Shown: positions 1-7,710, numbered from the stretch's first letter. The stretch is 11,907 bases of DNA from Prolixibacteraceae bacterium (GCA_003537645.1 DPRM01000120.1:12124-24030), one strand, 5' to 3'. Program-made: numbers and translations. Notes: generated by a model from the sequence alone, not told the origin.

Positions 1-2031
1 GAAGGCAATAAAATAGTAAAATACAGCTACAAAACAGGTGAAAAAGTGGCAGTATTGTTTGATTTATCGAAAATTGAGAATCCCGGATTTTCTAAATTCA
101 GTGATTATACTTTCAGCAGCGACGAAACAAAAATTCTTTTTACAACAAATAAAGAATCCATTTACAGACACTCATTTTCAGCCAAGTATTTTATTTGGAA
201 TCTGTTGACAAAAGAAATGACAGCTTTGTCGGCAAACGGAGCACAACAACTGGCAACATTCTCTCCTGACGGAGAAAGAGTTGCTTTCGCCCGGAACAAT
301 AACCTTTTTATTAAAAGTCTGAAATTTGGTACTGAAAGTCAGGTAACCCGCGATGGCAAAACAAATGAAATAATTAACGGCTCGCCCGACTGGGTATATG
401 AAGAAGAGTTCAGTTTTAACAAGGCATTCGAGTGGTCGCCCGACAGCAAATTTCTGGCTTACATCAAATTCAACGAAACTGAAGTCCCAATGTTCAACAT
501 CCCAATGTTTCAGGGACAAAATCCGGAATTAAAAGAATACCAGTTATATCCGGGAAATTACAGTTATAAATATCCAAAAGCAGGCGAAAAAAACTCTGTT
601 GTAAGTGTTCATATTTACGATTTAAAATCGAAAAGCAGCGTTACTGCCGAAGTTGGCAACGACACAGAACAATACATCCCAAGAATCAAGTGGACAGCCG
701 ATGCATCGGATCTGGCCATTATGAAAGTGAACCGCCTGCAAAACAAACTGGACATTGTTTTGGCCAATCCGTTTACAGGCGATACCCGTGCATTTTTTAC
801 TGAAAAGAACAAAAGGTATATTTCTGAAGATTTCTACGATGATTTCATTTTTATGCCTGACAATAAATACATTGTAATGAACAGTGAAAGAGACGGATAC
901 TCACACCTTTATCTCTACGACCGTCAAGGCTTTGAAGTAAAACAGCTCACAAAAGGTAACTTTGATGTAACCGATTTTTACGGTTTCGATCCGGTTAAAA
1001 AAGTATTCTATTATCAGGCCGCCAAAGAATCTCCATTACGCCGCGAAGTGTATTTTATTAGTCTCGACGGCAAAAAATCAGGAAAATTATCGACTCAGCC
1101 AGGTACTAATAAGACAGATTTCAGTACCGGTTTTAAATACTTCATCAATTATTTCAGTAATGCTGAAACGCCCAATCTGGTGACACTTCACGATCAGACG
1201 GGTAAACTGATCCGGACACTTGAGGATAACCAACCGCTAAAGAAGCTTGTTAGCGAATACTCGATCAGTAAAAAAGAATTTTTCAGTTTTAAAACTTCCG
1301 AATCTGTTGAATTAAACGGATGGATGCTCAAACCTGCAAATTTCGACGCCACAAAAAAATATCCGGTATTAATGACCCAGTATAGTGGGCCAAATTCGCA
1401 GGAAGTAATTGACGAATGGGAAGTCGAATGGCATAATTACATGGCACAGGAAGGTTTTTTAATCGTTTGTGTTGACCCGCGCGGAACGGGTGCCCGTGGT
1501 GAAGAATTCAGGAAACTAACCTACCAGCAACTTGGCAAATATGAATCAGACGACCAGGTTGAAGCTGCCCGGTATCTGGGAACTCTGCCTTACGTCGATA
1601 AAAATAACATTGCAATCTGGGGATGGAGCTATGGCGGATTTATGGCTGCACTTTGTATGGAAAAAGGAGCTGATGTTTTTAAAGCCGGAATTTCGGTTGC
1701 ACCAGTTACCAACTGGCGTTTTTACGACAGCGTTTACACCGAACGTTACATGCGTACTCCAAAAGAAAATCCTGATGGATATGACGACAACTCTCCCCTT
1801 TCGCACGCCGGAAAAATTAAAGGAAATTACCTGTTAATACATGGTTCGGCTGACGACAATGTGCATTTTCAGAATGCGATGGAATTTACAGAACGGATGG
1901 TTCAGGCCGGAGTGCAGTTCGATCTCGCGGTTTATACCAACCGTAATCATGGCATCAGAGGTGGAAATACACGCATGCACCTTTACACAAAGATGACCAA
2001 TTTTTTGAAAGAGAAACTACAGGGAAAATAA
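1..2031 (+). CDS. S9B family prolyl di/tripeptidyl peptidase (DPP IV-like), 5' partial
   Basis: Serine exopeptidase that removes N-terminal dipeptides (or tripeptides) after proline, normally exported in Bacteroidota. The reading frame is open from base 1, so the GTG at 46 is internal and the true start lies outside the window; 676 residues are visible, against roughly 720 for the family. Numbering from base 1, the beta-propeller domain fills about residues 1-400 and contains the DWVYEEE segment, whose glutamates (134-135) bind the substrate amino terminus in DPP IV. The alpha/beta-hydrolase domain follows. The nucleophile Ser543 sits in GWSYGG, the acid Asp618 in HGSADDNVH, and the base His650 in NHGIRGG; Tyr461 in QYSGP matches the oxyanion-hole tyrosine. 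All catalytic residues are present. The signal peptide, if any, is outside the window. DPP IV and prolyl tripeptidyl peptidase cannot be told apart here. Confidence 0.93.
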   Translation, partial: EGNKIVKYSYKTGEKVAVLFDLSKIENPGFSKFSDYTFSSDETKILFTTNKESIYRHSFSAKYFIWNLLTKEMTALSANGAQQLATFSPDGERVAFARNNNLFIKSLKFGTESQVTRDGKTNEIINGSPDWVYEEEFSFNKAFEWSPDSKFLAYIKFNETEVPMFNIPMFQGQNPELKEYQLYPGNYSYKYPKAGEKNSVVSVHIYDLKSKSSVTAEVGNDTEQYIPRIKWTADASDLAIMKVNRLQNKLDIVLANPFTGDTRAFFTEKNKRYISEDFYDDFIFMPDNKYIVMNSERDGYSHLYLYDRQGFEVKQLTKGNFDVTDFYGFDPVKKVFYYQAAKESPLRREVYFISLDGKKSGKLSTQPGTNKTDFSTGFKYFINYFSNAETPNLVTLHDQTGKLIRTLEDNQPLKKLVSEYSISKKEFFSFKTSESVELNGWMLKPANFDATKKYPVLMTQYSGPNSQEVIDEWEVEWHNYMAQEGFLIVCVDPRGTGARGEEFRKLTYQQLGKYESDDQVEAARYLGTLPYVDKNNIAIWGWSYGGFMAALCMEKGADVFKAGISVAPVTNWRFYDSVYTERYMRTPKENPDGYDDNSPLSHAGKIKGNYLLIHGSADDNVHFQNAMEFTERMVQAGVQFDLAVYTNRNHGIRGGNTRMHLYTKMTNFLKEKLQGK

Positions 2032-2058
2032 CTAGAAACCTACCAAATCTGTTATTAA

Positions 2059-2100
2059 GAAACAAAAAAAGCAAGGCTTACACCTTGCTTTTTTTGTTTC
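2059..2100. terminator. Bidirectional rho-independent terminator
   Basis: A perfect inverted repeat has 18-bp arms at 2059-2076 and 2083-2100 around a 6-nt loop (CTTACA). The arm contains a GCAAGG core flanked by a run of seven A on one side and seven T on the other, so either strand gives a GC-capped hairpin followed by U residues. It lies between the convergent S9B peptidase gene (+) and the DUF2795 gene (-) and probably ends both transcripts. Confidence 0.9.
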
Positions 2101-2112
2101 GTTTGATAATGA

Positions 2113-2334
2113 TTAGTATTCGTCTTCATTAAAAAAGAAATCATCTTTACTTGGATAATCAGGCCAAATATCTTCGATACTTTCATAAATCTCACCTTCG
2201 TCTTCAATCTCCTGTAAATTTTCAATTACTTCGAGTGGAGCACCGCTACGGATTGCAAAATCGATCAATTCATCTTTGCTGGCTGGCCAGGGTGCATCCT
2301 CTAATTTTGAGGCTAGTTCAAGTGTCCAGTACAT
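2113..2334 (-). CDS. DUF2795 family small acidic protein
   Basis: A 73-residue protein of unknown function, strongly acidic in its second half. The core, about residues 5-45, has a tryptophan-proline step (APWPASKDELIDFA) followed by SGAP and an amphipathic helix (LEVIENLQEIED). I recognise this as the DUF2795 pattern. The C-terminal NEDEY tail matches my recollection of Bacteroidota homologues. There is no signal peptide, membrane segment or cysteine, so it is probably cytosolic. It starts 87 nt downstream of the adenosyltransferase stop on the same strand and has its own promoter-like motif. The shared hairpin at 2059-2100 ends it. No reaction can be assigned. Confidence 0.82.
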   Translation of the reverse strand: MYWTLELASKLEDAPWPASKDELIDFAIRSGAPLEVIENLQEIEDEGEIYESIEDIWPDYPSKDDFFFNEDEY

Positions 2335-2379
2335 ATCTTTTTGAAATTAGGTGGTTTTAACTTTTTTTAAAAACTCTTG

Positions 2380-2409
2380 CGAATATAAGAAAAAAACGGA
2401 TTCTGCAAA
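2380..2409 (-). promoter_or_regulatory. Candidate Bacteroidota-type promoter for the DUF2795 gene
   Basis: On the minus strand a TTTG (2409-2406) is followed after 18 nt by TATATTCG (2387-2380). This fits the Bacteroidota -33 TTTG / -7 TAnnTTTG pattern with one mismatch. The -7 element ends 45 nt upstream of the ATG at 2334. The gap between the adenosyltransferase and DUF2795 genes is otherwise A/T-rich and shows no hairpin. Confidence 0.4.
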
Positions 2410-2421
2410 CAATTAAATTTA

Positions 2422-2979
2422 TTATTCATTTTTGTCAGGAGACCACAGTATTTCCGCGGCTTTCTGGTCCATAGATATCTTTCTGGAGAGTACGAAAAGG
2501 TAGTCAGACAGACGATTAATGTACTTAATTAAATTGCTGTCAACCGAAGCTTTTTCCGAAAGTTCAACAATTCCACGTTCTGCCCTGCGGCATACAGTGC
2601 GGGCAACATGGCAAAATGATGATGCCTGGCAACCACCCGGCAAAATAAAATTATTTAGTGGAGGAAGAATTGCAATCATATCGTCCATTTCTTTTTCAAG
2701 CAGTTCAATATCGGCTTTTCCGCATGGGAGTTGCTGTTTTATAAGCTGAAGAGATTCTTCACTGGCGAGGTTGGCACCAATCACAAACAATTTATGTTGA
2801 ATCCGCTCAAGCACCGAATCTGCATGTTCATCAAATTGCAGCGAACGAACTACTCCAATATATGAATTAAGTTCATCAACGGTTCCATAAGCTTCCAACC
2901 TGATGTTGTATTTTTTAACGCGTGAACCGCCAATTAATCCGGTTGTTCCGTCGTCGCCAGTGCGGGTATAAATTTTCAT
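2422..2979 (-). CDS. Cob(I)alamin adenosyltransferase, PduO type
   Basis: Transfers the 5'-deoxyadenosyl group of ATP to cob(I)alamin (or cob(I)yrinate diamide) to make coenzyme B12. It acts in the cytosol as a trimer. At 185 residues it has the normal family length. The N-terminal ATP-binding segment TRTGDDGTTGLIGGSRV lies at residues 5-21 and YGTVDELNS, including the conserved Asp35, at 31-39. FILPGG is at 111-116, the arginine-rich helix RTVCRRAER at 127-135, and YINRLSDYLFVLSR near 153-166. All family motifs are intact. It starts 2 nt after the stop of the ABC ATPase gene, so the two are co-transcribed. No cobalamin riboswitch is visible upstream of the operon. Confidence 0.95.
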   Translation of the reverse strand: MKIYTRTGDDGTTGLIGGSRVKKYNIRLEAYGTVDELNSYIGVVRSLQFDEHADSVLERIQHKLFVIGANLASEESLQLIKQQLPCGKADIELLEKEMDDMIAILPPLNNFILPGGCQASSFCHVARTVCRRAERGIVELSEKASVDSNLIKYINRLSDYLFVLSRKISMDQKAAEILWSPDKNE

Positions 2980-2981
2980 AG

Positions 2982-3680
2982 TTAGTAAACCGGATTTTCA
3001 TTGACACGATCTGATTCGATTTCACCATCTTTCAGCCGAATGATACGGTGAGCATGAAGAGCTATACTTTCCTCATGAGTAACTACAATCAACGTGTTCC
3101 CTTTGCGGTGAATCTCTGCAAAAAGCTGCATAATTTCTTCTGAAATTTTCGAATCGAGGTTCCCTGTTGGCTCATCGGCCAAAAGGATCGCAGGGTTATT
3201 AATCAGTGCACGGGCTACTGCCACGCGTTGCCGCTGTCCTCCTGAAAGTTCATTCGGTTTGTGTTCAATTCGATCAGAAAGCCCTACTTCAGCCAGAATT
3301 TTCTCGGCTTTCATTATTCGTTCCTGTTTCTTTATTCCGGCGTAAACCAAAGGCAGCATTACGTTTTCGAGGGCTGTATTTCGGGGTAAAAGATTAAAAG
3401 TCTGAAAAACGAATCCGATTTCCTTGTTCCGGATTTCGGCCAGTTCGTCGTCCGACAAGTGACTCACATCCGAATTACTAAGAATATAAGTTCCGCTGGT
3501 TGGAGTATCCAGGCAACCAATTACGTTCATCAGAGTTGATTTTCCGGAGCCGGAAGCACCCATTATTGCAACATATTCACCCCTGTTTATGGTAAGCGAC
3601 ACCGAGCGTAAAGCTCTCACAATCTGTGTTCCTACTTTATAATTCTTTACAATTTTGTCAAGTTTGATAACAGTTTCCAT
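2982..3680 (-). CDS. ABC transporter ATP-binding protein, MacB/LolD type
   Basis: A 232-residue ATPase that would power a membrane permease of the MacB/FtsX/LolCE class (lipoprotein release, macrolide or peptide export). Walker A GASGSGKST is at 41-49, the Q-loop glutamine at 93 (FVFQTFNLLP), signature LSGGQ at 145-149, Walker B ILLADE at 165-170 with D-loop NLD at 174-176, and the H-loop histidine at 202. All nucleotide-binding residues are intact. LLPRNTALENVMLPL is typical of the LolD/MacB/FtsE branch. No permease gene is next to it: it is followed directly by the adenosyltransferase gene and is divergent from recG. Its membrane partner must be encoded elsewhere, and the transported substrate cannot be inferred. 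Confidence 0.92.
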   Translation of the reverse strand: METVIKLDKIVKNYKVGTQIVRALRSVSLTINRGEYVAIMGASGSGKSTLMNVIGCLDTPTSGTYILSNSDVSHLSDDELAEIRNKEIGFVFQTFNLLPRNTALENVMLPLVYAGIKKQERIMKAEKILAEVGLSDRIEHKPNELSGGQRQRVAVARALINNPAILLADEPTGNLDSKISEEIMQLFAEIHRKGNTLIVVTHEESIALHAHRIIRLKDGEIESDRVNENPVY

Positions 3681-3725
3681 CTTATTTGGTATTGTTTTGC
3701 ATCAATTAGTTGAATGGTTGTTCAG

Positions 3726-3755
3726 TTTGTTACAAATATATAATCTTTATATTTG
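3726..3755 (+). promoter_or_regulatory. Candidate Bacteroidota-type promoter for recG
   Basis: TTTG (3726-3729), an 18-nt spacer and an exact TATATTTG (3748-3755) match the Bacteroidota -33/-7 consensus. The -7 element ends only 4 nt before the recG ATG at 3760. Transcription would start at or just after the ATG, implying a leaderless mRNA if this is the functional promoter. The 79-bp divergent gap holds nothing else recognisable. Confidence 0.45.
3733..3740 (-). promoter_or_regulatory. Candidate -7 element for the ABC ATPase / adenosyltransferase operon
   Basis: The minus strand reads TATATTTG (3740 to 3733), an exact TAnnTTTG -7 match, 52 nt upstream of the ABC ATPase ATG. No TTTG is found at the usual -33 distance, so this is weaker than the facing recG promoter. 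It lies inside that promoter, between its -33 and -7 elements. Confidence 0.35.
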
Positions 3756-3759
3756 CCTA

Positions 3760-5859
3760 ATGTCAGAATATCTTGAACAGGACATTAAATTTCTGCCCGG
3801 TGTTGGTCCGCAGCGCGCTGAACTGCTTAAAAAGGAATTGGAGATTTTCACCTTCAACGACCTCCTTTATTATTTCCCCTACAAATACATCGACCGAACG
3901 AAATTTTACAAGATTTCGGAGGTTACAAACAACATGCCATATATTCAGCTTAAGGGAGTAATCATCCGTTTCGAAACAACCGGCGAAGGAGCCAGACAAC
4001 GACTGATTGCTCATTTTCGCGACGATTCGGGCACAATGGAATTGCTATGGTTTCAGGGAGTTAAATGGGTAAAAGAGAATATTCGCCCCAATGTTCAATA
4101 CATCCTTTTCGGAAAACCCACCATTTTCAATGGAAAAATAAATATGGTGCATCCCGAGTTGGAACCCGTCGAAAATAAGCCAATTACTACCGGCGTATTT
4201 CAGGCTTTCTACAATACGACCGAGAACATGAAAAAGAAATTTATGACAAGCAAGGCCTTGAATAAATTTCAATTTAATCTTTCGGCGCTAATCGAAGGGA
4301 AAATATTCGAAACGCTTCCACCTTCGTTGATTTCGAGATTAAAATTAATGTCGCGGCCAACAGCCCTCAGGCAGGTTCATTTTCCTGAAAATCCAACCTT
4401 CCTGAAAAATGCACTGTTCAGGTTAAAATTCGAGGAACTTTTTTATATCCAGCTTAAAATATTAAGCCTGAAACACAAGCGCGAAGGCTCGTTCAAAGGT
4501 TTTGTATTTTCGCAGGTCGGCTATAATCTGAATACGTTTTTCAGCAATTATCTGCCGTTTGAATTAACCAATGCCCAAAAAAAAGTGATTCGTGAAATCA
4601 GGAAAGACATGGGCTCCGGGAAACAAATGAACCGACTGCTCCAAGGCGATGTTGGTAGCGGAAAAACATTGGTAGCGCTGATGACTGCCCTTATTGCTTT
4701 CGACAATGGCTTCCAGGTTTGCCTGATGGCGCCAACAGAAATACTGGCCATTCAACATTATAATTCAATCAGAAAAATGACTGACGGGCTGGGAATTTCG
4801 ATTGATTTATTGACCGGATCGACCAAAATTGCCAAACGAAGAATTATTCACGAGCAGCTGGAAAATGGTAGTCTGCAATTACTTGTGGGAACACATGCGC
4901 TTATCGAAGACAAAGTTGTACTTCAGAAACTCGGTCTGGTTATTATTGACGAACAGCACCGTTTCGGGGTTGCCCAGCGAGCCAAACTCTGGAAAAAGAA
5001 TGAATTTACACCACCTCACATTTTAGTTATGACCGCCACTCCTATTCCGCGAACACTGGCCATGACCGTTTATGGCGATTTGGATGTGTCGGTGATTGAT
5101 GAATTGCCACCCGGACGAAAACCAATACAAACGCTGCATTATTACGAAAACAGACGAAAACAGGTGTACGAATTTATTCGCGAACAGGTGGAGACCGGCC
5201 GCCAGGTTTATGTGGTTTATCCGCTGATAAAAGAATCTGAAAAACTTGATCTGCGCAATGTGGAAAATGGATATGATTTGATGAAACAGGTATTTCCAAG
5301 GTATTCAATCAGTATGGTACACGGAAAAATGAAACCTGCGGAAAAAGATGCGGAAATGAATCTGTTCAAAGAAGGAAAAACCCAGATTATGGTGGCCACA
5401 ACAGTTATTGAAGTTGGGGTGGATGTTCCGAATGCGTCGGTAATGATTATTGAGAGTGCCGAGCGTTTTGGACTTTCGCAGCTGCACCAGTTGCGCGGAC
5501 GTGTTGGCCGTGGCGCCGAGCAGTCATATTGCCTGCTGATGTCGTCGTATAAAATTAGTAACGAAAGCCGCAAACGCTTGGAAACAATGGTGCGCACCAA
5601 TGACGGATTTGAGATTGCCGAAGTTGACCTGAAACTGCGCGGCCCGGGCGATATGGAAGGAACCCAGCAAAGTGGTATCGGATTTACCCTGAAAATTGCC
5701 AATCTCGGCCGCGATGGCGAAATACTTCAACATGCACGCAATCAGGCTTCTGACATACTTGACGATGATCCAAAACTCCAAAAGCCCGAAAATCAAATTC
5801 TGGTTTATCACTTACTGAAAATGAAAAGTACGGAGTTCAACTGGAGTTCAATCAGCTAA
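3760..5859 (+). CDS. recG: ATP-dependent DNA helicase RecG
   Basis: Branch-migrating helicase that remodels stalled forks, D-loops and Holliday junctions. The frame is open back to 3655, but I place the start at ATG 3760. This gives 699 residues (family about 690), and the conserved N-terminus SEYLEQDIKFLPGVGPQRAE begins there; the upstream 35 codons are hydrophobic, unlike RecG, and overlap the divergent promoter. The wedge (OB-fold) domain spans roughly residues 50-160. Helicase motifs are: I GDVGSGKT 296-303, II DEQH 397-400 (followed by RFGVAQR), III TATPIPR 425-431, and VI QLRGRVGRG 577-585. The segment after motif III (GDLDVSVIDELPPGRKP) is typical RecG. It is divergent from the ABC/adenosyltransferase operon and appears monocistronic. 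Confidence 0.96.
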   Translation: MSEYLEQDIKFLPGVGPQRAELLKKELEIFTFNDLLYYFPYKYIDRTKFYKISEVTNNMPYIQLKGVIIRFETTGEGARQRLIAHFRDDSGTMELLWFQGVKWVKENIRPNVQYILFGKPTIFNGKINMVHPELEPVENKPITTGVFQAFYNTTENMKKKFMTSKALNKFQFNLSALIEGKIFETLPPSLISRLKLMSRPTALRQVHFPENPTFLKNALFRLKFEELFYIQLKILSLKHKREGSFKGFVFSQVGYNLNTFFSNYLPFELTNAQKKVIREIRKDMGSGKQMNRLLQGDVGSGKTLVALMTALIAFDNGFQVCLMAPTEILAIQHYNSIRKMTDGLGISIDLLTGSTKIAKRRIIHEQLENGSLQLLVGTHALIEDKVVLQKLGLVIIDEQHRFGVAQRAKLWKKNEFTPPHILVMTATPIPRTLAMTVYGDLDVSVIDELPPGRKPIQTLHYYENRRKQVYEFIREQVETGRQVYVVYPLIKESEKLDLRNVENGYDLMKQVFPRYSISMVHGKMKPAEKDAEMNLFKEGKTQIMVATTVIEVGVDVPNASVMIIESAERFGLSQLHQLRGRVGRGAEQSYCLLMSSYKISNESRKRLETMVRTNDGFEIAEVDLKLRGPGDMEGTQQSGIGFTLKIANLGRDGEILQHARNQASDILDDDPKLQKPENQILVYHLLKMKSTEFNWSSIS

Positions 5860-6068
5860 GAGGAGGATGATCAGTCGCAGTTTCCAGTTGCAGTGTTGAT
5901 CTGTAAAAAATGACTTCGCCAAATATTTTAACAATGAATGACGATTTATTGACTATCAGTCAACTCAATAAAAACTAACAATCGAAAACTCGTCCAAAGA
6001 CTGACATTCTTCAGGAAGTGGAAAAAATGATTGGCCTATATTTCGCACTTCAATAAAAATCAAAAAAA
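5860..6068. other. Intergenic region recG to C1 peptidase
   Basis: A 209-bp gap without a convincing gene. It holds four CAGT tetramers in a row at 5872-5894 (6-7 nt apart) and a 6-bp-arm palindrome TTGACT-ATC-AGTCAA at 5949-5963. TATATTTC at 6037-6044 is a near match to a -7 element, 24 nt before the peptidase ATG, with no clear -33 partner. No strong terminator for recG is visible. Confidence 0.5.
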
Positions 6069-7322
6069 ATGAACAAAATAATCGTGACCACTGGTCTTTT
6101 TGCGATGCTGATAATAAGCAGTCAAGCCCAAAATGTAAGCAAAGGCAAAGTTATTACTGAAGAAAAAGGCAAAGGCTTTTACTACGAATCGATACTGAAA
6201 GATGTAAACGCGATTGAAGAAAAACAAGCAGAAAAAGAACCCTACAAGTGCTTCATCATGGATCAGTCGGGAATGGATCTTCCCAACAATCCGGAATTGT
6301 ATAAAACAGTTTGGACCAATCCAACTCAATCGCAGGGAAATACAAGCACATGCTGGAGTTTTTCAACCACATCGTTTTACGAATCGGAAGTGTGGCGGCA
6401 ACATGGTAAAAAAGTTGAAATTTCTGAAATCTATTTTGTCTATTGCGAATACATCGAAAAGGCCCGCCAGTTTATCGAGAAAAGAGGAAATTCACTATTT
6501 CCGGATGGTTCAGAAGGAAATGCGCTTGCCCGCATCATGGAAACATACGGAGCAGTTCCCGACGAAGCTTTTACAGGAATAATTAACGGGCGGAAATTTC
6601 ATAGTCACGAAAAAATGTCGGAAGAGATGAATACTTTCCTGAATTCGCTTAAAATATCGAACGCCTGGAATGTTGACTCCGGACTGGAAACCATCAAATC
6701 GATCATGAATCATTATATTGGAGTTCCTCCGACCCAGTTTGTGGTTGAAGGAAAAACATATACGCCGCAAACATACCTGAAAGATTACCTGAAAATTGAT
6801 CCGAACGATTTTGTTGAAATACTTTCGTACAAACAGGAACCATACTGGCAGCAAGTTGAATACAAAGTGCCAGACAACTGGTGGCACAATAAAGATTATT
6901 ACAATGTTCCGCTGAATGATTTTATGCAGGCCGTTAAAAATGCCATAAAAAGTGGCTATACAATGAGTATTGGCGGCGATGTTTCAGAAACAGGTTTTAG
7001 CCGCGAAACCAATTGTGCAATTGTTCCTGATTACGATATTCCTTCGGCCTACATTAACGAAGATGCCCGGCAGTTCCGCTTTTCGAACGAAACCACTACC
7101 GACGATCATGGAATGCAACTAATTGGCTACCTCGAAAACTACAAAGGTTTGGGCAAAGACTGGTTCCTGATCAAAGATTCAAGCTCCGGCTCGAGAAATG
7201 TTGATGAATCCAGTCCCAATTTCGGATATTATTTCTTTCACGAAGATTACATCAAACTAAAAATGATGGGATTTACAGTACACAAAGATGCTGTAAAAGA
7301 TCTCCTGAAGAAATTTAAATAG
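6069..7322 (+). CDS. Exported C1 family cysteine peptidase, bleomycin hydrolase/aminopeptidase C-like
   Basis: A 417-residue papain-fold peptidase of the bleomycin hydrolase/PepC group, likely an aminopeptidase. A signal peptide (Lys3, hydrophobic 4-16, SSQA) suggests type I cleavage after Ala20. There is no lipobox cysteine, so the mature enzyme should be periplasmic or released. The nucleophile Cys95 is in STCWSF with the oxyanion Gln89 six residues earlier, as in papain; His347 is in DDHGMQLIG. Where papain has the catalytic Asn (NSW), this protein has Asp370 (IKDSSSG). The C-terminal part (GYYFFHEDYIKLKMMGF...VHKDAV) resembles the family's end. ATG 6069 is chosen because it begins the signal peptide. 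It stands alone between recG and the rnf region, with a terminator straight after the stop. Its substrate is not evident. Confidence 0.88.
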   Translation: MNKIIVTTGLFAMLIISSQAQNVSKGKVITEEKGKGFYYESILKDVNAIEEKQAEKEPYKCFIMDQSGMDLPNNPELYKTVWTNPTQSQGNTSTCWSFSTTSFYESEVWRQHGKKVEISEIYFVYCEYIEKARQFIEKRGNSLFPDGSEGNALARIMETYGAVPDEAFTGIINGRKFHSHEKMSEEMNTFLNSLKISNAWNVDSGLETIKSIMNHYIGVPPTQFVVEGKTYTPQTYLKDYLKIDPNDFVEILSYKQEPYWQQVEYKVPDNWWHNKDYYNVPLNDFMQAVKNAIKSGYTMSIGGDVSETGFSRETNCAIVPDYDIPSAYINEDARQFRFSNETTTDDHGMQLIGYLENYKGLGKDWFLIKDSSSGSRNVDESSPNFGYYFFHEDYIKLKMMGFTVHKDAVKDLLKKFK

Positions 7323-7328
7323 ATTCAG

Positions 7329-7357
7329 AATCCTCGTGAAAGCGGGGATTTTTTTTT
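7329..7357 (+). terminator. Rho-independent terminator of the C1 peptidase gene
   Basis: An 8-bp stem (AATCCTCG at 7329-7336 with CGGGGATT at 7343-7350, one G-U pair) encloses a 6-nt loop. Its right arm merges into a run of nine T ending at 7357. It begins 6 nt after the peptidase stop codon. Confidence 0.85.
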
Positions 7358-7426
7358 GCTGTATTTCTCCGTTAATGCTTAAGATAGGCTTAAATTCATC
7401 AACTTCAGAATTTACGCAATCTGGAA

Positions 7427-7456
7427 TTTGTAGTATTTTGTATTGATTTAAGTTTT
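7427..7456 (+). promoter_or_regulatory. Possible promoter upstream of the rseC-rnf operon
   Basis: TTTG (7427-7430), an 18-nt spacer and TAAGTTTT (7449-7456, one mismatch to TAnnTTTG) give the same geometry as the recG and DUF2795 promoter candidates. Transcription would begin near 7460-7465, inside the inverted repeat that follows. In A/T-rich DNA such matches arise by chance. Confidence 0.28.
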
Positions 7457-7459
7457 TCC

Positions 7460-7486
7460 AATTATCGAAACAAAAGTTCGATAATT
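7460..7486. repeat. Perfect inverted repeat, possible operator or RNA hairpin
   Basis: AATTATCGAA (7460-7469) and TTCGATAATT (7477-7486) are exact reverse complements around a 7-nt spacer (ACAAAAG). There is no T-run after it, so it is not a standard terminator. Placed at the predicted start site of the possible promoter at 7427-7456, it could be a repressor operator or a 5'-leader hairpin. The protein that would bind is unknown. Confidence 0.55.
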
Positions 7487-7710
7487 TCAGCAAAACACTA
7501 AACCACCGAAAGTTGACGAAACAATGACAATTATCATGCAGGCCAACAACCATCTGTTTTCCAGCAAGATGAAAAATGAAAATTTCAAGCCTTATTTAGA
7601 ACAAATACAAATAGTAGGCTCTGTTTTAAAAATGAAATGCCCCTTTCTTTAAATTATCCAAACATCTTTAGATTTACATGTTTTTTTTAAAAAACCCTGA
7701 TATTAAACAG

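Larger units (their letters stand above)
7358..7710. other. Non-coding region upstream of rseC-rnf
   Basis: About 350 bp without a clear gene. It holds a candidate promoter (7427-7456), a perfect 10-bp-arm inverted repeat (7460-7486), and an imperfect A/T-rich inverted repeat (AGCCT..TATTT / AAATA..AGGCT, 7588-7620). A 42-codon open frame (ATG 7524, TAA 7650-7652) has no recognisable family. TAGATTTA at 7669-7676, close to a -7 element, lies 34 nt before the rseC start. It is likely the control region of the Rnf operon. Confidence 0.5.

Noticed and set aside
46..48. GTG as start of the S9B peptidase
   Set aside because: The frame is open to base 1 and upstream codons (EGNKIVKYSYKTGEK) read like the family, so the gene is cut by the window edge.
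3655..3759. 35-codon N-terminal extension of RecG
   Set aside because: It is hydrophobic, unlike RecG N-termini, and overlaps the divergent promoter region and the ABC ATPase start; the conserved sequence begins at ATG 3760.
2335..3760. Cobalamin riboswitch for the adenosyltransferase operon
   Set aside because: The upstream gap is only 79 bp and shows no B12-box-like sequence or multi-stem structure.
5217..5702. 161-codon minus-strand open frame inside recG
   Set aside because: It lies entirely opposite the conserved helicase motifs of recG and has no recognisable protein features.
7257..7553. 98-codon minus-strand open frame downstream of the C1 peptidase
   Set aside because: It overlaps the peptidase 3' end, its terminator and the inverted repeat, and its translation resembles no family.
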